The notes: generated from the letters alone by a model not told the origin. A stretch of 64,000 nt of DNA from Rana temporaria (GCF_905171775.1 NC_053489.1:326316589-326380588), one strand, 5' to 3'. Shown: positions 43,727-57,139, counted from the stretch's first letter. Numbers and translations are program-made.

Positions 43727-43898
43727 TACCGTATTTATCGGAGGAATAACACGCACAGGCGTATAACACGCACCCTAACTTTAAGAGGGAAGTTTCAGGA
43801 AAAAAACTTTCCACAATCCCTGCATATAACACGCAGGCACAGTTTACCCTCTATTTTCAGGGTAAAAAAGTTAGAGTTTTACGCCAATAAATACAGTA
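43727..43898. mobile_element. MITE with TACCGTATTTATCGG ends
   Basis: TACCGTATTTATCGG (43727-43741) matches the complement of 43884-43898 (TACTGTATTTATTGG) at 13 of 15 positions. Internal ataacacgcac phrases repeat. The same terminus starts the snap-back at 18800. Confidence 0.8.
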
Positions 43899-43899
43899 G

Positions 43900-46270
43900 T
43901 TATTTAGAAATTGGCAGACGTCGCAGTTTTAAAAGCTGAGAAAAAAATACCAAATTTCAACTATTTAATGTAAAAACCGATTTATCTGTGCACAATCAGT
44001 TAACATTTCCCTCCAGTCTGTTGTCCGAGACTGAGGAGTTCTGATGAGTGCTGCAGTCTTGCCTATCACATAGCACAGAGAAGGTGAAGCCAGGCTGTCA
44101 CAGCCTACTAATCAAAGGCACTCTGCCCTTCCTGTAACAGTCATGTGTAATGGCTTTCTGCACAGAAATAGATCTATGCCAATTGCGTTGCTTAGAGATG
44201 GCCATGAGAGCTTAGTTACTAGCTGTTGGATATTTGTTGCACATTAGTAACAGTGTTTTTGTGAAAAAAAAAAGTGCATTTGAAACACTTGATGGAACAG
44301 ATTATGAAGATACCACTATGCTCCACAAAGTCTTGCTTAACAATTCAAATGTGTTGCTAATCAAACTGATGTAGAAGTAGCTGTACAGTTCCCCAGCCTT
44401 TTAAAAAATGAGCTGTAATGTCAGAAGTTGTGCACATTGTGTTGGGTTCACTTTAGCGCATGCATCCTTGAAGTCCCTCGAGGTATAGGGGGTTCCAATA
44501 TACAGTGTTGCTGTAGGGTGCATGTCCTCACTGACCACTGTAGCTATAGGCATTGTTGTGAAAATCATCTTTAAAGTTCACAACAGGGGCAATGGATTTC
44601 CAGCTCCTGTCCCTATTATTTTCTAAGGCAGCAGGACCTAGTAGCCTATCAGTCTTCTAATATAATTATACAGCAGGTACTTGTAAGCTGCTAGAAAGTG
44701 ACTGAAATCTGACTTTAGAATGCCTTTTGTGAGAATAAATGACTTCAGAGGACATGCAGCTAAGGAGTATAGTGATGGTTTGTTTTTAAAGCTCTTTTAC
44801 TGCTTCTTGTGAATATGTAAATACTTTACCGTCCATAACCTAAACTCTGGTACATATTTAAGAGCATGTTACTGCTCTCCAGCTGCTATAGATTTCCATG
44901 CAGTGGCTTCTGCATTAAAGTCTGATTATCACTTTAACTGATAAGGAGTCTTGTAGGGAGCAAATGTAGCTCAATGCTGCACTTATCCTTTAAAATATTT
45001 TTCTTCTATTCTGTAAAATACTTAGTATTGTCCATTTATTCTGCATTCAGCCATCGCTGAAAATAAAACTATTATATGTCATCCTTTGTTCCAATGTCAG
45101 CAGAGACAGGGAGGATTGTTGTACTGTTGTGTTAGATAACCAGCAGAGAAACTGGGATTAGGCACCAGGCGTCATCTATTTAGCTGTTCCAAGACTGACA
45201 TAAGACTGCTCAAAGAATAGCTCTGATTTGCTGACACAAACATACTTTTAAGCAGAGAAACAAAGTTTGCCTACTTAGTTTGCCGAATAGAGAAGTTTTT
45301 TCTATGCAAAAGGAAATATGTGGCTTGCTTTCCTACTTATTTCTCCTACCCAGGGCTTACTATATGAGCTGTATTACTTGGTACACAAGCTTAGATTGCA
45401 GTGTCTATTGTAGATGCCACAATCACAGTCCTGGAGCCAGTGTATCCCTTTTTTTTATATCAGTAATCTCACTATACTTTAAGCCATATGTGTGGTGAAA
45501 CACCGCTCAAAACCGACCCAGTTCCTCAGACATCAAGGGGCGTGGCCAGATCAGCGCTGGCTGAGGTCATCAACAGCCATGTCCACATCTAATGCACTGG
45601 ATCGGTTTTGAGCAGCGTCTGAATGAGTGCCTAACGCCTGCTTCCACTTTCCAGCCTTGATTGTCGTTTCAAGTCCACACGTGTAAACTGTAAGCCACTT
45701 TATCTTTTTAAAAGGGGCGAGAAAGTATAACTCACAGCTATTTATGCAAATCCTTGAGCAATCAGCCCAAATTAACTAGGTCTTTGCTTTATATTTCTCC
45801 TCTACTAGTAAAATGGTTTGAGCTATTTTTAGGATACTTCTGTCATGGCTAGGTGCATAACTTGATATCGCAGTGCCCTGAAGAAATATTTGAGGGGCCT
45901 CAGCTGAAAGTGGCTCATCATGCACGTGCCATTTACACTCGCTAAACACCGGTGGTCAAAGATCGAGTATAGGTCAAGAGTATAATGCACACATATATTA
46001 AACTTCATGCACCAGTGGTCAGAGGTTGGTGGCACTCCTTTAAAAGATCCTGTTGCCGATATCAAACTAAATAAATAATAATGTGTTACCGGAAGAAGAT
46101 TGTAAATACTCCTATATCCTGCTGCATGTGGCATGAAAAGCTGCTTTGTTGCCGAATAATCGTTCCCTGAAGTCTTCTGGGAGATCAACACTTACAGTAG
46201 TGTTAACGTTCGGTGCCCCCCATTGTGCTCAGTGCCTTATCCTGCCAACCTCCACATCACTACAGGACAC
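43900..46270. other. No recognised feature
   Basis: Intron-like DNA. A weak inverted pair (gctcaaaaccgacccagttc near 45507 with gatcggttttgagcagc near 45600) suggests a small MITE. The 120-codon - strand frame at 45829-46191 has no recognisable domain. Confidence 0.4.
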
Positions 46271-46279
46271 TCTCCTTTT

Positions 46280-46908
46280 TAGGGCCGAAACAACTAATAG
46301 ATTAATCGACAACTAATCGATTATGAAATTAATCGATTACAATTTTCATAATCGATTAATCGGCCAGTAACATAATGGGGTTAAAAAAAACGAAAATTAG
46401 CCCTTTATAGTACAAAAAAGCAAATCGCTACTGAAAATATTACTTTCACTGTCCCACAGTAAAAAAATTAACCCCTTACAGTAGCGATAATTTGCTCTTT
46501 TTGTACTTTTTTTTTTTTTAACCCCATTATGTTACTAAACATCTCAGGCCTGGGTTCACACCTCTGTTTTTTGGTGCTTTTTTTGCAGAAACACACTACA
46601 GTTCTTTTACATGTTTTCCTATTTTTTCAGCTGCTGCGTATTTGCAAAGGGCAAGGACTTTTTAACGCAAAATGGTGCTATTTTTTATTATTTTTTTGGT
46701 TCAATATACTTCAATGGAGAAGCTGCAGAAAAGCATGTAATGTGTTTTTGCGGCAATTTGTGTTTTGTAATCTGCCCAACAAATTGGCCCAAAAAAAAAA
46801 AAAAAAAATGCAATTTTTTTTTTAAGGCTATTATCCGATGAATTGATTAATCGAAACAATAATCGGCCAACTAATCGATAATGAAAATAATCGTTAGTTG
46901 CAGCCCTA
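46280..46908. mobile_element. hAT-type MITE (AATCGATTA family) with 8-bp target duplication
   Basis: It starts TAGGGCCGAAACAACTAATA and ends with the complement of TAGGGCTGCAACTAACGATT. CTCCTTTT is duplicated exactly (46272-46279 and 46909-46916). Inside is a snap-back (gtaacataatggggttaaaa at 46367 with its complement ending at 46537) and then a second insertion-like block from about 46540 starting CCTGGGTTCACACC. Confidence 0.88.
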
Positions 46909-47201
46909 CTCCTTTTCTGGTAACTGGTTTGTTTTTAATATATTGGTGACACGGGTAACTGATGAACATGGCAAATAAGTACATTAAAAAAAAATATCCT
47001 TTTTAGATGTGGACTGTGGATCTCTCTTCCCCTGTGAAGCTTAGCAGCTGCCCAGACTAATTTTACAGTGGTTATGCTCTTGCTCATAAAGCGTACCCAT
47101 GGGCATGGTTTTCAGCAGCACTCATAGTAAGATGTTTCTCTAGCTCCCTTAAACTCATGATTGGTTTTCTCTCTCCTGGGCATTGGTTATCACTACCATT
47201 A

Positions 47202-47438
47202 AGGCCTCATGCACACATAGCGACTAGGGGTTTTAGGCGCATTCAGCCTTTTTTGTTCTCTTCGACTCCTCTCCTGGATGTGCCTTTTTGGTGTGTGCTT
47301 TTTTTCAGCCTGTAGAAGCTTCTCTTCTAATTTGCCTGTAAATGCCTATGTGCGCATGGACCTATATGATTAATGGCTGAAAATGGCTCATGCTTGCAAC
47401 AGCGATGTTTTCAAGCTCTTTGTACATGAGCCCTAAAA
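47202..47438. mobile_element. MITE with CATGCACA/TGTACATG ends
   Basis: AGGCCTCATGCACACA and the complement of AGGGCTCATGTACA are imperfect inverted ends. The interior is less symmetric than in its relatives. Confidence 0.6.
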
Positions 47439-47439
47439 G

Positions 47440-50058
47440 TTCTATCAGCGCAAAAAATGGCATTGCCTCTATTCTGTTAAAAAAAAATGTAAATGTTTGA
47501 TGTCCCCATGTTTAAACAAAGCACTTCTTAGATCTGGAAGTAACTCTGTTTTGCTAGGACTTTTGTAAATGATCTCCTTGAAAGCAGAGTAAACATTGGT
47601 AGTAAAACACAGTAGGTGAGTTGTGCTTTGCTACTGCCGCACAACACATTTACTTTGTGTAATTCAGAAGTCTTTGGCTTTAACATGTGGAAACTTAGGT
47701 ACACGATTACATTATACAAGATGGGGGAAAAACACTGACATAAATTTTTGATCCTCTGATCCAAATACCCATGAAGGGAATTTATTACATAGGAAGATTT
47801 CTCTCGGAATTCCTTGGTGTTGATTTCTGTAAAGAGCCTTTCATGAGCACTGCTGGGTGGAAACTCTAGGGATCCCCCTTTCCATTTGAACAGGTTAGAT
47901 GAAATATTGATGTAAATGTCTAGTGCCAAATCCTAGTGTACCAGAATGAAAGAAGTCTCCCATTAGGATTTGACCTTGGTATGTACATCACTAGAAAGAG
48001 ATGAATAGATATGAAATAAAGTGTTGTATTTTATGGTATTGACATGAGCTAAGGGGATTACAGCTCTCCGCAAAGAAATGTTTTGGACTTAATATGATAA
48101 AGTAGCAGCATTCATTTTATAAAAGTCTATTTACTACATGAATATTGGCCTTCACTGCTCTATAGAAGCAGATGCAGTAGAGTACCTACTTATGTAATTT
48201 CTAAGTATATTTGGATATCCTAGAAGTTGCAAAAAAAAAAAACAGGATTGCCGGACAAGGTCACTTAATTTTATAAATCCTTACTAGAATTCAGGAATAA
48301 TTCTAAATTCTTACTGAAACCATCTACTTAGAAACAATATATCACACATAACTTGAACATGCACATAAATCCTAACAGTCATTTAAAATGCTACTCATTA
48401 AGCATTACCTGCCATCATCCCCAAACATGGTTCAGATGTGTTCATACTCCAAGATAACAGTAAGCAACTGCTATCTCTTCAGTTTCGCTGAGAGGCTGGG
48501 TCAGCTGCTGGTCGAGGCATTTGGGTGGATCTCGACCATTTGGTTGGGATCATTTCAGAGCCTGGACCTGCTCTGATGTCAGCTGACAGCAGGCTTTAGC
48601 CCGCCATTGTCTGAAAACGGGTCACCGGAGTGCAGAACAAACTGCCCTCCTGCGATGCATAGAAGTACAGGCAAAAAGCTTTGGCTATACTTCACTTTTT
48701 TAAGATATTACCTCCCAGAATGATAAACTACACCTTCCACAAAATCTTTTAGCTAGCTGAAAAATTCTAAAATGTTGCCCGTAAAACTGGGAGAAACTGA
48801 AAATCTTCCATGTTTCCTCTCATTTTCATACAACTCTTTTTTAGAATATATTTTAAAAACTACTCGATAGGGTGCATTTAGCAAGAACCAGTCAAAAAAC
48901 AAACATTCTGTACGTGTGTATTTTAGATATATTTTAATTACAAGCCTTCTGATTACAAAAAGGCATTAAAAAACATGGATATACTGTATGTTTTAATGAT
49001 TTTAAAGAAGGGCAATTGAACTATATGAAAGCATAATAGTTCTGATTATGTGCTACACATATGCCAGTTTTCAAATTTGGTTCTTGGAATATAAGAAGGT
49101 AGAAGTTAGAAAGGTGTGGCAATGTAATATAATGGAAGTGCGTAATACAGTATAGGGTGCAGTGTCCTTGTGCTCTTGCTCAGGGTTTGGAAGCATTTGA
49201 CTTGATGCCGCTGGGAAGCAGAGAAGCGGCTGCTGTACAGGTTACCTATTTTTAAAAAAAGACCCTGCAGTGACAGGGTCACTTTAACCAACAGACTGTG
49301 CATGGCATCCACTTGGTTCCGATATATCTTTGGATGAGAGATTCCTCTTGCATATGTCTGTGTCTGACCTTCTCACAAGGCCGGTCGGTGCATATGTGTG
49401 CCAGCAACCACACATGGCACAATTATAGGTTTTTGGTAGAGTCGTCTGAATGTTTTTTGACTTTTAATCTTTTTATATCCTTTTGTGCTAATTTTAATCT
49501 GTGTGGACATTAACTCATTATTATCCAAACTTTAGTTTGAGTTAGTGGTGATACTTCAAAGAGGCTGCCATTGCTGACATCTTTTGAAATTGCCTGTCAT
49601 GCTAATCTATTTGCTTCAATACTTTCTATATAACTGACCTGAAAACAAGAATGCAGTAACAAGTCAGAACTCTTGATATTCATTTTATGTTTTAGAGAAT
49701 TAGAAAGTATTGAAACTAATGGATCAGCATCATGGGCAACTGGCGTTGACAAGAGACATCAGGAATGGCAGCCCACATATTCTCTCACTACTAGTTTTTC
49801 AAACTCGGGAAAGCAACTTAATGTTAGAATACATAGATATTCATTTTTGATCTGCTTCACTTGGTGTAAAAGAAGCATCATGCATATCAGTCCTGTGCCG
49901 AGGATAGGGAGAAAGCCCTCAACAAGTTAATGAGTCCCCCCTCTGGTCATGTAATTTTATAGAAAAACTATACTACTAAACTGCTTATCAAGATGAGCCC
50001 TAGGTGGAAATGCTGGTATTATCTCTGCTCCTCCATTGATTACTTGGTATTAGATTAT
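47440..50058. other. Unassigned intronic tract
   Basis: No exon is supported. The 133-codon - strand frame at 47528-47929 shows no recognised domain. Repeat-like phrases at 48480-48650 (gctggtcgaggcatttgggt, gtctgaaaacgggtcac) hint at an old interspersed element. Confidence 0.4.
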
Positions 50059-50422
50059 TTATAGGGGTTGTAAAGGTTCAATAAAAAAAAGAAAAATAAC
50101 AAATGTGGTATACTTGCCACCTCTCCGCAAGGGTTTTGCACAGAGTGACCCAGGTCCTCCTCCTTCTTGGGTCCCCCATCAGTGCTCCTGACTCCTCCCT
50201 GCTTTGAGCGCCCCCTCGGAGACCCGCATTCCAAAAGGGCACCCATTGCGGGTCTGCTCCCAAATCCTACTGCTGTGTCCATTGACACAGACAGCAGGCC
50301 TTGCCCCCGCAACCGTGCTCCTGTGTCACTGCTGCTGTCAATCTATCCAATGAAGACCCGAGACAGCATCTGGAGCTGCTGTGCTTCTTTCCGTAGATGG
50401 AGCGATCAGGTTCAGGTAAGTA

Positions 50423-50777
50423 AGGCTACTTTCACACTGAGGCGCTTTAATGGCATTTTAGCGCGAAAAATCGCGCCTGTCAAAAGCACCTCTCCTGCCA
50501 CTGCAGTGTGAAATCCTGAGTGCTTTCACACTGGTGCGGTGGGATTGCGGGAAGTAAAAAATAAATAAAAGTCCTGCAAGCAGCATCTTTGGGGCGGTTT
50601 AGGAGCATTGTATACACCGTTCCTCAATGCCTCTGCCCATTGAAATGAATGGGCACAGCTGTCGAAGCACAGCTTTGGGGGCGCTATTAACCCCTTTGGC
50701 AGCTAGCGGGGTTTAAAACGACGGTAAAGCCGCTTTGTCATTGACGCTCTTACCGACCCAGTGTGAAAGTGCCCTAA
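50423..50777. mobile_element. MITE with ACTTTCACACTG ends, nested
   Basis: AGGCTACTTTCACACTGAGG and the complement of AGGGCACTTTCACACTGGG are the ends. A symmetric CCATTGAAATGAATGG lies near the middle (50637-50652). Confidence 0.82.
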
Positions 50778-50826
50778 AAGGAGGGCTCCGAGGGGCTTTT
50801 GAACTGCAGAAGGTTTTTCACCTTAA

Positions 50827-51246
50827 AGCGGAGGTCCGCCACATAAAGTCAGCAGCTACAAATACTGCAGTTGCTGACTTTTAAAAGGACACTTGCCTGT
50901 CCAACATACCTGCGATGTCAGCACCGAAGCTGAGCTATCATCCGGCTCTCGGGTGCTGCCGCCACCATCTTCTTGGCTTCACTTCCTGGTTCCATACTGT
51001 GCATGCGCGACTCGTGCTGCGAGATCCAAATGGTCCCTGCTGTCTTCTGGGACCTGTGTGTCTCCCAGAACACAGCGCGGGGGGGAGTGGCGTAGATACC
51101 AGCAGATAATGTGGCTATCTATTCCCGGAGTGGGAGCAACTACTTTTATTAAAAAGGTATCTATTCTCCCCTGAAAGGTGCCAAATGTGACACAGGAGGG
51201 GGGGGTTCTGAAAAGCGGAAGTTACATTTTTGGGTGGAACTCCGCT
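50827..51246. mobile_element. TTAA-flanked MITE, nested
   Basis: TTAA at 50823-50826 and 51247-51250 flanks AGCGGAGGTCCGCC and GGTGGAACTCCGCT, inverted repeats with two mismatches. It carries the tcagcagctacaaatactgc hairpin near its left end. Confidence 0.85.
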
Positions 51247-51289
51247 TTAATGCATTACGGTGAAAAACCTTGAGGGTTTACAACCCCTT

Positions 51290-52880
51290 TAAAATGTGCA
51301 CATGGTGTCTCTTTGCTTTGTTTCCAAAAAAAAAAAAAAAAATTCCCTTTAAAAATAAAATACAAAAATACTTCCTCAAAACTGTCCACGTTGTTGTTTC
51401 AGAGGACTACTAAATGTGGCATTTGTACTTTGTCCTAAATATGGCTCCTAGATAAGATCTTTCAATTTGGGTAGCTCCAGACCCTGATAAATATTATGTT
51501 TCCTTAGTAAAACATCCTTTTTTTTTTTTTTCTAAATCTGTCACAATGGCCATAGTCACTAGACATAGGTTACATACAGAAGCCACTTCTGAGATGGGTT
51601 ATCAGATTAATGGCGTATTCATGTCTCCTTCCTGACATAGACCACTATTTTTGACTTCTCTCCACATTCTGATTTTGACTATTTTACAATTTTTTTTTTG
51701 TTTTTGTTTTTTTTTTTTCATTTTACCAGAATATTATTACAGCAGTAATTACTGCTTTATCTTGTACAACAAGAAATGTTGACCCTATGTGAATCATTAT
51801 TGTAGTTACAAAAGATTCACTTGTCCACTGCACTATATTTAGTAGCTTGTATTGCATGTTGTGCATGGAAAAGCACAGGGAAGACCGAGTTTGATATGCT
51901 ACTACTCCTTTTTTGTCTTCAATGCCCAGGGCCTTGCTGTGCTGGAAGAGCAAACTGAGAACTTCTGCTATTCAGAACCTACTAAAAATAAACCCTTCAT
52001 ATTGCTGGGCTAATATTGGAACATAGCTAAAAAGAAAATTGTAGGGTATTTTTATTGAGCGCGTATTTTATTTATTTCAGTTTACCTTAAAAACATTTTA
52101 AAACGTCCTTCACAGCTTTATAGGTTTACCACTGTACATTTTTATTTTTTTGTTTTTAAAGCGACCTAAACATAGCCCAGTGTCCGCTTTTGGAATCTTT
52201 CCTCTGCTGCAGAGCCATTCCACCCAGAAGAATCTTCATATGACACACTTCTTGCTCAAATCACCCCATATGTTACTGCTGTGTCTTGTAGTAATGTGGG
52301 GTCTTTGTAAGGAACCACAGAGCTAGGTGGGAAGTAGAGGGTAGATGCCATGACACTATACCAGATAACTACGACCTCTCTTCTTATGCAGAAGACTTGT
52401 GGCTGACTTTATTTCCCTCTAATTTGGTTACCCTAAATTTGTAGGTTTGTAAATTATCCACTGTTGTTTAGTGCAATTACTTTATCAAACATGCCTATGT
52501 TTGTATTTAATTTAGCAATATCATACCTTTTTACTGAAGAAAATTACTGTTTTCGTCGATTGCCAGCAGCATCTGCTAATCTATAGAGAATCGGATTATG
52601 GGTTACATGTTCCTTTTTTGGCTTAACGCAAACAGGTTTCCCATCTCTAAACAGCATCCCTTATGGTAACCAGGAACAGACAGGTTACAGAAAAGAAGTA
52701 TGCAAATACAAGGCCAACCAAGGCTATTGGAAGCAAGATTTCTTTTTAAGCATATATCAAGGCAAAATAATAAACATATTTTGTACATCTCTGTACTGCA
52801 TGCACATTTCCCCATATTTCCCCTTTACCAGTTATGCTGGCCTTATGCATACATGCAGTGGCAGGGTGAGTGGACTCTAG
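51290..52880. other. No recognised feature
   Basis: AT-rich intron with homopolymers. No coding domain or terminal repeats recognised. Confidence 0.35.
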
Positions 52881-52889
52881 CACCAACCA

Positions 52890-53028
52890 TCTGCATCCAT
52901 CCTAGCACAGTGACTGAGCTGTCAGACAGCTCTGTGTCATTCTTTACGACTGGGAGGTTCCAATCATGTGAACATTGATAGCCAGTCATAGCGGCCACAT
53001 GAACAGAAAGCCAGCCGCCACCTCCCAG
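52890..53028. repeat. Interspersed repeat shared with 20310-20460
   Basis: agcacagtgactgagctgtc, caatcatgtgaacattg and ggccacatgaacag match the earlier copy in order. Confidence 0.55.
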
Positions 53029-53034
53029 CATTAA

Positions 53035-53516
53035 AGTGGATGTAAACCTGATCTTTTTTATTTTTTATGAAGACTTCTACCTGGTACAGTAGAGGATGTC
53101 AAGTCATCTGTGCCCAGTTTTGCAAGGAAGAGTTAATCCAGCTCTGAGCAATCCCCCTATCTTTTTGTAGTAAATAAAAATAAGTTTGTGTCGTCAACCC
53201 TCCCTCCCCCCCCCACTGCTGTGACTGACAGCTTCACATCCCTCCTCCTTTCTTCGCCAGCTCTCCCAGGATTGGCTGCTGCACACCTCAGCACGATTGG
53301 GCATGTGGTGCCTTTTCCTGAGTTTTGACTGTATGTTGCTCATCATGGGGATGTTAAGTGTGACTGAAGTGTAGGAGAGTGTAGAGGTGGGCTGGGAGTC
53401 TTGTGACTCCTACTGCTGAAGGGGGTGACATTTGCAAGGTATGGAGGCTTGCATGTATATGTACATTAATACTGTGCCATTAGTTTAAACTGGTGAGTGG
53501 TGGGTTTAAATCCACT
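53035..53516. mobile_element. TTAA-flanked MITE
   Basis: TTAA at 53031-53034 and 53517-53520 flanks AGTGGATGTAAACC and the complement of AGTGGATTTAAACC. The next repeat (agtgattgtgaacactctca) starts immediately after. Confidence 0.83.
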
Positions 53517-53520
53517 TTAA

Positions 53521-54331
53521 AGTGATTGTGAACACTCTCATATACACAGTGAAGTGAACAGCCTCAGATAATACACAGAGATTAAACAAATCCTCCTACA
53601 TAGGTTGTACTTGTTTATCTGCAACCCTCTCTTCAATGCACCCCTTCAAAAGGCCAGAAACATGTTAAAATCATCCTTCCTCTGTGAGGAGCACAGAGGA
53701 GGGGGTGGAGAGGCTGCAGTTAGTATGTGAGAGCTGATTAGAGGAAAGGCACACCCCCCCCCCCCCCCCCTCAACACAGAAAAATAACTGTGTTGTGAAT
53801 AGACAAGCTGTGTGCTGAGCTCTCTCCCTGACACACATGTATATCATGTGTCATGAAAACTTCTCAGAAGTGACAATATATATGCTAAAAGCAGAGGAAT
53901 GAAGCACCAGTGAGAAACACTTGGAGCTTTTGGGGAAAGCCAAGTAAGCACTTCGGATATTTATGCTTTGCTCATATTTCATGACTGAGGTTGACGGCCA
54001 ATTTTAAGTTCCTTTTTTAAAGAGCTGGCATGTGGTAGTGGCAAGGAATTAAACATTCTGCAAGTACATGAAACAAAAACTGTCAATGTATTGGAAATAT
54101 ATGGTGCTCCTACCTTCCTCTTTGACATGTCAACATAGAGCTTCTCACAGATTGCAATAGAAGCTGCAGAAAGTTGGAGGGCATCTCATTTCCTGGCTGA
54201 TGGACATCCAGCCTATTTTACCAATACATACAGGATTGTATGCTTTGCTTTGTGATTTAAATGTAATACATTTTTTTCTAATAAGAAATCCAGACACTAG
54301 TTCTGCCCTTGTTGACTGCTGCTGCAGACTC
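53521..54331. other. Repeat fragment and unassigned sequence
   Basis: Starts with an agtgattgtgaacactc repeat. A 17-base C homopolymer lies at 53754-53770. No gene is recognised. Confidence 0.45.
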
Positions 54332-54739
54332 TAATGCCCTGTACACACGATCGGTTCATCCGATGAAAACGGTCCGATGGATTTTTTCATCAGATATCCT
54401 ATGAAGCTGACTTTCATCAGTCTTGCCTACTCACCATCAGTTAAAAATCCGATCGTGTCAGAACGCGGTGACGTAAAACACAACGACGTGCTGAGAAAAA
54501 TGAAGTTCAATGCTTCCGAGCATGCGTCAACTTGATTCTGAGCATGCGTTGATTTTTAACCGATGGATTTCCCCACAGACGATCGTTTTTTTCTATCGGT
54601 TTTTTAACCATCATATCATTTTAAAACAGGTTCTACGTTTTTTCACCGATGGGGAAAAAAACTGATGGGGCCCACACACGATCGGTTTGTCTGATGAAAA
54701 CTGTCCATCAGACGAACCGATCGTGTGTGGGCGGCATTA
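54332..54739. mobile_element. MITE with ACACGATCGG ends
   Basis: TAATGCCCTGTACACACGAT and the complement of CTAATGCCGCCCACACACGA form the ends, with gatcggttc continuing inward. Inner catcag/ctgatg blocks are mirrored. TA borders both ends. Confidence 0.85.
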
Positions 54740-55458
54740 GCCATTCAGCTCTTCTGTTCATCAGATTGTGAGTTTGTGTGTTTACTCCTAAACAGAAGTA
54801 AAAATCTGTTTACTGTTAATTTAGTTTAGCAACTGCCTATCCATATATAACAAATGATTGGGCAGAGCACTCTTTTTGGGGTGTGATATTACTACAGTAG
54901 TAAAAAAAAATCTTTGCAGTTACCTAGACAACCTTGATAAGCTTTCATTTTTAATGTTCATTCTGCAATCAAATATGCATCTGGACCTCTAAGACAGCTG
55001 CAAGCAGGAATGGATTATAACACAAAGGGTAGCTTACATATGCATGTTATGTCAAATATCCTGTACACCAACAGAGATCCTGTCACTATGTCAGATATTC
55101 TGTGTGTCCCGATACAGCTCTGGAAATGATTGCTCAGCACAGGAAGGAAATGTCTTCCCACCTTCACTATTTCCAGTTTCCATGAGGCATCCATGTATTA
55201 CATCATACAAATGTATCCTGGTCCAAAGATGGGTGCCAGTGGTTGGTGTTTGAAAGGTCACTGCTAGCAAGCATAACCACTTTTCATACTGTTACATTTT
55301 GTAAGTCTAGCAGAGGTTTCTCATGTTGGCAGTTCAGTAATTGGTAGCCAGAGATTTAACAGGCATTTATTTCCATATGTTTTACTTGTGATTTGCTATT
55401 CCGAACATAGTGTATCAACCCATAACAAGTTGAGTACATTTCGATGATATGTCCACTT
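54740..55458. other. No recognised feature
   Basis: Intron-like sequence without coding domain or terminal repeats. Confidence 0.35.
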
Positions 55459-55789
55459 AGGCCCCTTTCACATGGAGCGGATCTGTTTGGATGGACTCAG
55501 CTGGGATCGCGCCGTTTATCCCCGCTGAGCAGGCGAATGACAGGTCCGTCTCGGCTCACTGCAGGGACAGACCTGTCAGAGCTCTGCTGTTCTCTATGGC
55601 GAGATCTGAGGAAAATGGACAGCCTATCCGTTTTCATCTGATCCACTGGACTCATGGCAGGCGGGGGATGTCAGCGGACACGTCTCCACTGATATCCGCC
55701 TGCCCATAGAAGTCAATGGGTGACCCGCTCTGATCCGCCCAAAAAATGGACAGGCGGATACGAGCGGACTGATTGTGTGAAAGGAGCCC
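55459..55789. mobile_element. MITE with AGGCCCCTTTCACA ends
   Basis: AGGCCCCTTTCACATGG and the complement of AGGGCTCCTTTCACACAA are the ends; gcggat/atccgc blocks repeat inverted. GTCAATGGG lies at 55712-55720. A truncated relative is at 19873-20105. Confidence 0.82.
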
Positions 55790-56731
55790 TTCTGAATTGC
55801 CTGTCATTTGGTTTTTATGAAAGTTGCTTTTTTATAAATTTTGCACAGTAAATGGCACTGATATGAATATTTACTTCCTAAGTGACATAATTGATCCAAT
55901 AAAGGAGTAGCATATTTCCCTTATAAGGACAATACCTAATAATGTATAGAGAGAAAGAGAATAGGTGTCTCCTATATAACTCCTCTATAACCTCTGAAGT
56001 TACTTTTTTTGTTGTTTTGTTTTGTACTCCACTATGCTGTGTTCTCTATGTTCTCAAGGAAGTATACAATTATCCAAAAATATTACAGTGGTTGGGTATT
56101 CTCAACCCAAATCCCCATGAAGGTTAAAAATTGGGAAACATCACCCAGGGAAAAGAGCTTATGCTGACTTTGGTAAGGGGTGGGGGCTACAACTCTGTTC
56201 TGATTGAACTACTCATGTGAGTGGTCAGTGATTTATAAAATATGCCACTCTATAGTACCAATATTGTTACTTTTTCATGACATATCTATATTTTGAAAGC
56301 ACGGATTACTTCCCTTGTGGTAAACAAAGTTTCTATGCTTGCCTAGATTTACTACTAGCATACCAACCAAATTGGTCTGTCAAAGCCTTGCCCTTATCCT
56401 CCTTTTTAAGATCTATGGGAACATTTTGGATGTGCTTACTTAATAGTGTACTATTTGACATTTTTATGACCCAAGTAATTAGGCCCTGGATTATGCTGTG
56501 GTAGCATCTAGATGGTAGTGTTGCTAAATGAATCCTTGGAATATGTTTTTTCATACACCTCAAGTTATACAGAATTTAATATATTGTTAGGCCACCAAAA
56601 TCTGATTCCGTTTTATGTTTTTTTGTTTTAATTTACGCATTTCTGTAGTGTGACATGTTACACATCTCTTTCACCAACCCTTATGAAGCTCACGACAACC
56701 GTCCCTGCCAAATTAATACATATATAAATAG
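55790..56731. other. No recognised feature
   Basis: AT-rich intron-like sequence; open frames of 60-76 codons lack any recognisable domain. Confidence 0.35.
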
Positions 56732-57123
56732 ATAATGTACACACGATCGGATTTTCCGATGAAAAAAGACTGGTGGACTTGTTTCATCGGAAATTCCGAT
56801 TGTGTGTGGGCCCCATCTGACTTTTTTTTCCATCAGAGTAAAAAAATAGAACATGATTTAAATTCTTCCTATGGGAAATTCCGATTGTCTGTGTGGAATT
56901 TTGTCGGAGAAAAATCCAAGCATGCTCAGAATCAAGTCGACGCATGCTCGGAAGCATTGAACTAAATTTTTCTCGGCTCGTCATGTTTTTTACGTCACTG
57001 CGTTTTGGGCGGTCAGAATTTAGTCTGATAGTGTGTATGCAAGACAGCTTGAATAGAATTCCAATGAAAAAATCCATTGGATTTCAGACCATCGGATACT
57101 CTGATCGTGTGTACGCGGCATTA
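56732..57123. mobile_element. MITE with ACACGATCGG ends, sibling of 54332-54739
   Basis: TAATGTACACACGATCGGAT and the complement of TAATGCCGCGTACACACGAT are the ends. Interior aaattccgattgt phrases are repeated. TA borders both ends. Confidence 0.82.
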
Positions 57124-57139
57124 GTCAGTTTTATCATTT

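Larger units (their letters stand above)
50062..51288. mobile_element. Outer element of a three-layer nest
   Basis: AGGGGTTGTAAAGGTT at the left matches the complement of GGGTTTACAACCCCTTT at the right. It contains two other elements, at 50423-50777 and 50827-51246. The text aaggtttttcaccttaa before the second inner element and gcattacggtgaaaaacctt after it are its own interrupted interior. Confidence 0.7.

Noticed and set aside
45829..46191. 120-codon - strand frame
   Set aside because: No recognisable domain or conservation cue.
47528..47929. 133-codon - strand frame
   Set aside because: No recognisable domain, no splice context, and consistent with chance length in 64 kb.
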